Shown here piece by piece: positions 59,880-64,000 of a stretch of 64,000 bases of DNA (position 1 is its first letter; the number at the start of each line of letters is the position of its first letter). The stretch spans positions 124,001-188,000 of the forward strand of contig JAJKFJ010020921.1 in assembly GCA_027382625.1 (NCBI GenBank), given 5' to 3'. The notes under the pieces are model-generated. The model was not told the DNA's origin. It was given only the letters and a program-made list of their open reading frames with translations, and made no database searches. The translations under genes and the position numbers were made by a program. Source of the stretch: Tetmemena sp. SeJ-2015. Taxonomy: Eukaryota; Ciliophora; Spirotrichea; Sporadotrichida; Oxytrichidae.

Positions 59880-61150
59880 TCTCAATCTTATGAATCTTGC
59901 CTCTTGGCCTTTTGACTTCTCTCAGTCAGATGAGCCTGATGAGAAAGGCGTGAATATCTAGCAATGGATGAGGCTTCTTTGAATTCATTTGCCTCCTTTG
60001 AGACGGCAGTGATAAGTTTATTGGAAACTTTTTAGTCAGAAATTTGGCTATCAGAAATATTCTACATGCTAAATAACCCAGGGGTAGAAAGAATGAGAGA
60101 GTTGGATGTCGTGAGGCACAAGAGCTGGATTTCAGAGACATTCATTTGAGGTGATCCTCAGTAGCCCGGTTAGATGTAGGTGAATAAGTCTCCTTCTCAC
60201 AGTGTTGAATGGTCCTTCCTTCATCCTTCCCTCTTCAGAATCTGCTATCTAAGAAGGTGAAACACTCAAGTGTCTCTCTCTTATCTTTGGCAGTGAAATA
60301 TCTTAAAACTTCTGCTTCATCTCTTCCTGCCCTTCAACTAACCCAATTGTTAAGGACTAATTAGAATAAGAATTTAATTTTATATTTGCTTATTAATTTA
60401 CTTGGAGAGACTCAGCATGCAACTCTCTTTACCAAGATTTGCTTGGCTCTCTTCTTAGGGAAGTTGCTGATCGACTCCTCGATTTCATTCCTCACCAGGC
60501 TCCTGAACTTAAAAATACAAAATATAATAAGTTAAACATCAATCACTCCCTCAGACTCTCAAAGGCATCGTTCAGATTTTGCATAGGCTGTCTCATATCA
60601 TGAAGACCTCTATAAAATAATTAAATAAAGAATATGAATGTGCATATATTTTCTTTTGAATGATTCTAGTGATGAGGCTGGAGAAGGACTTGCTATAGGG
60701 GTTGGCAGCACTTCTCATTGACTATAACCATCTCCTTCAGCCTTGAAGGTGTCTCCTTCATCTCCTGTCCTGTGGAACTCCAGAAGACTATTGACTGTCT
60801 TTGATTTAGTCTCAGCAGGCAGCTTTAAATATAAAATCTAAATATACATTTAAGATTCGCCAGGCATTTTTGAGTCAGTGGAGCTGTTAGGGTTCTTGTC
60901 GACTTTGTTTTGCTAGTGGCAGCATAAATGAAAACGACATCTAACTTAGTCTTGGCCCCCTGGATGTTAAAGGATATACCCTCCAACACAGCAGCTGTGA
61001 AGCATTGGAAGAGCAGATTGGTTCAGAATAATATCATGTGAATCGTCTTCTCATTTATCTGAGAAGGTGAATAACTTCTGCTCGCTCTTCTGTTGCCAGC
61101 TTCCTCAGCAGCCAGAAGTTTAAAGAGCGGCCCAAGTCAAATTTAAATAT
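59880..61150 (-). CDS. unrecognised multi-exon protein
   Basis: The minus strand reads FDLGRSLNFWLLRKLATEER (about 61130), then TAAVLEGISFNIQGAKTKLD and VVFIYAATSKTKSTRTL. A 25-nt intron candidate (60823-60847) precedes LPAETKSKTVNSLLEFHRTG and DTFKAEGDGYSQWEVLPTPI. Further on come HDMRQPMQNLNDAFESL, FRSLVRNEIEESISNFPKKR, then EGQEEMKQKFQDISLPKIR and MKEGPFNTVRRRLIHLHLTG. It ends PHDIQLSHSFYPWVIQHVEY and KGGKWIQRSLIHCQIF. AT-rich gaps at about 60380-60400, 60510-60540 and 60610-60650 look like introns. TGA is used as Trp several times. Function unknown. Confidence 0.5.
60823..60847 (-). other. candidate 25-nt intron
   Basis: On the minus strand it begins GTATATTTAG and ends ATTTAAAG, wholly A/T-rich between coding segments. 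Confidence 0.45.
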
Positions 61151-61309
61151 TGAATTGCACGCATTTATTATTTAACTCTTAAATAGGAATTTGACTCTAG
61201 AGGAAGAGTTTATTCCCAAGAATTTAGAACTCTCTGATGATATCCACTTGTACAATCTAAACCGCCTTCAGTTAAAACTCTAATTTTTAAATTAAATTAA
61301 ATAAATTAA

Positions 61310-64000
61310 TTTGCACAACCTTCTTAATAGGTTATGCTCTGCCTAGTAGATTTGAACTGTCATTTAATGAAACTCTAGTGCCGACTCAGCCTTATGTTGT
61401 TGCACTTGTATTTCTGTTGGCCTCAAATTTAAAATTGATATTCAGCACTACGCAAGAAACCTTCTTCTGATTATTCTTTAAGTGAGTTGTTTAAGGGATT
61501 TATTAGTTCAACCTTATAAAAAGAATATATCGTTTATTAGCTGACCATGTGAATTTATTCAAGAGGAGAGTAAGATTAATATGATCCCTGATAGAGCGAA
61601 TTTGCAATTGAGCTAACCATTATAACAGACATATATTCTAAGTCTTCAACATTTGCTATTTTGGTTCTCTCCCATTTGAATTAGCTTACAAAGTATAATA
61701 AGAATTACATCTGCAGTTATTGGACCAGCTAGTTGGCAGCAATTTAATTTCTCCTAAAAAATGTTCTGAAGCCCGACAAGATATTCTGATCACTCAACTG
61801 CCTGGTGAAGCTTGTTGAATACTTGCTGCCCTTGAAATTCTAGATTGATTGTATCTCATTAATTTCAAATATCTAAAAATAAATAAATAAATAACTAACA
61901 ATTTTATTATCTCTATAGTTATCATTATAATTATTGTGTTTTTTGTAATGAATACATGAAGGAGGTTCACCCTCTCTGAGCTTATAGCTATATCAAGTGT
62001 GAGCGAAACTCCAATCTCCTTGAAGAAGAAGATCATCGTTCTTTCTCCCAACTAACAGTCACTAGAGTACGTATCTACTTTTATCCTAGAGAGAGATGAG
62101 GTTTAAAGTTAAAATGTCGTGAAAGAGTTGCTGTATAACGCACCTGCTAAGCTAAACTTTAATATTTCCGATAAATTTTAATAGCTAGTATTAAAATTTG
62201 AAATAGAACATTGAATTATATCTCTCCTTCTCTTCTTAAATACTACCATTGGTAATAAAAGCATTACAAAATATTTTTATTTTTTTCTTAAAGAGCCTGG
62301 CTTATGGTCTGTCTCTTGGAGTATAGAATCCAATTGAATGCATCTTACCTCACTTCTGTGGCCTTTAGCATAAATTTAAGCTTTATTTCCAACAAGGTAT
62401 TGCTTTCTTTGAATTCTTAAAATCTATGCATCCTTGCCTCAGCCCTCATCATATTTAATAGATATAGAAGAAAAATTAGAATCTTGCTTGAAATATGAAG
62501 AAGATATCTTTCTATATTCTATTTGTAGTTTTTTCTTGGTTATATACTCTACTTAAACTTTAAATTTATTTTTGAATCAGACTTCTCTCTTGAATTTCCT
62601 AGCTGCTTGAACATGCATGCACAAGTTGAATTATTTTGGATATCTTTTGTAAACTGTAACGAGAGTATTTTAGGCAGATTTGAATCCAACCATCTAGAAA
62701 GTATTGTTTCACTATTCGCATAATGCAATTTTCCATTTACAAGACTTTGAATTAAACTAGCTGCTTCTTAGAAAATAATTAACTGCCTCCTTGAAAATAA
62801 GGTTTCTGTTCGAAGAAATTGAATGCCGTCCATTAAAAACAACCTATAAAAGTCGTTGCCCATTCATTATTCATCATTTGAAATATTTAAATTATAAAGA
62901 AAAAAATGTAATTATTACTTAATTCTATATGACGATGAAGAGGATGAATTACATTTAAAAGGTATGAATTTTCTGAGATTAACAAGTAGGAAGCTGAGAA
63001 TAACTTACTTGAGAATGAGTAGTTAGTTTCTTTAGTCGTCAAAGGCTAATGAGAAATCTTTGGCATGTGGAGATCCTTAAGGCAGGATTTTTCACTTCTA
63101 ATTTAGAGTCAAGGTAAGATCAAAATGACTCTTAAATGACCTTTAATAGTTATAAACAACGCAAATACCTCTATTTTTCATCCTCTTGCATACTATTTCA
63201 ACCTTAAAATAATATTTAGCCAAATTAAAAAATTAAACGCTTGCATAAATTACTACTTTTCATCCACCGAAGTTGATTACTGCAAATATTATTGAATTTA
63301 TTAAACTAGTTGATAACTATTAAATAGAGGCTGGTTCTTGAAGATATATCACTCTTCTGAAGTTCTAAATGAAATGAATTTGGAGTTAAGTCTTCAGTAA
63401 GATTTACAAACCGAGATTCTGGCTCCTCTTTGTACTTGGAAAGTCTTCAATGTTTATTTAAAAGGTAATCCTACTTATAAGCATTTGATTCCTATTGCCA
63501 AGAAAATTTTGAAATAATTCCTCGTAGAGTTTATGCTTTATATTAACTGTTAACGAAAAAAATTGAAGATTTTCTCATTATTGCAACCTTTATAATTAAA
63601 GGAAAATTAATTGGCATTTCATAATATAATAACTCTGCTGCTGTTTTGAGAATAGAAATAATCCTGAATTAAATATAGTAATTCAGATGAAAAGAATAAA
63701 CTGTTTTACAAACTGAAATAACAGCATAACAAGTAAAATTTTATGGTTGGCGAGTGTGAGTTTAAAAGATTGAGCTAATTCATTGTTATCTCTTTAGTCT
63801 CACTTTATTATTTAGAAATTTATTTTTGTAAAACAAATTTCTTCTTGGCTACTCGATAGTCCTACTCTTATTAGAGATGAAATAGATAAAATTTGTGAAT
63901 GATTAATGATATTTGCATTAATGTTTTGAGAATATTCTGCTTCCAAAAGGTTCCAGGAATGATAATTTGAAGTTACTGTAGCAAATTGAGGCACTAACTT
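61310..64000. other. AT-rich end of window, no supported gene
   Basis: Short frames at 61794-62051 (-) and 63812-63994 (-) are unconvincing. A TAAATAAATAAATAA run lies near 61870. No structured RNA recognised. Confidence 0.3.

Noticed and set aside
1..64000. CRISPR arrays, bacterial operons, ribosome binding sites
   Set aside because: No spaced direct repeats or prokaryotic gene organisation; introns and codon use point to a eukaryote.

Overview
The window reads as eukaryotic nuclear DNA from a ciliate that has reassigned its stop codons. The DNA is AT-rich with GC-richer islands, and no standard-code frame exceeds about 150 codons. If TAA and TAG are read as Gln and TGA as Trp, frames of several hundred codons appear. 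The clearest are 32985-34160 (+), 9835-11375 (+) and 20541-21724 (+). They use about ten to two dozen TAA/TAG each, and TGA only at Trp-like frequency. The inverted-repeat arms at 50007-53117 also need TGA as sense. All three stops being sense is known from karyorelicts such as Loxodes (NCBI code 27) and from the heterotrich Condylostoma (code 28). Candidate GT-AG introns here are 25-63 nt, longer than the 15-16 nt introns of heterotrichs, so a karyorelict is my first guess. The genus is not proven.

Layout. 0.1-3 kb holds a minus-strand locus with RCC1-type propeller repeats, then an unknown plus-strand gene to 4.56 kb. 4.6-9.8 kb is AT-rich, with a G-tract terminal-inverted-repeat (TIR) element and a noncoding ~355-bp repeat. 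9.8-15.7 kb carries coding loci, including a small gene interrupted by a 318-bp hairpin-rich insertion. 18.7-27.8 kb mixes plus-strand genes, a minus-strand gene, a foldback element and several copies of a short TIR element. 28.5-38.1 kb holds two DDE-transposase loci on the minus strand and several unknown genes. 39.5-48 kb is a run of unknown genes on both strands. 50.0-53.1 kb is a ~1.4-kb inverted duplication around an isolated HSP60/GroEL-like exon. 54.5 kb has the second copy of the 15-kb small gene, and 59.9-61.2 kb a minus-strand gene with candidate introns. The rest of 55-64 kb is AT-rich, with little I can support.

The genes do not form an operon or an obvious pathway. The dominant theme is ordinary, mostly unrecognised ciliate genes interleaved with small TIR/foldback elements and transposase genes. 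Two cautions apply. Because every frame is open under an all-sense code, frame choice rests on codon texture, so start, stop and exon limits are approximate. Several loci need a one-base shift at a homopolymer, and four stretches (27.0-27.5, 32.4-32.95, 38.7-39.1, 43.6-44.4 kb) look homopolymer-inflated, so assembly error is a real possibility.
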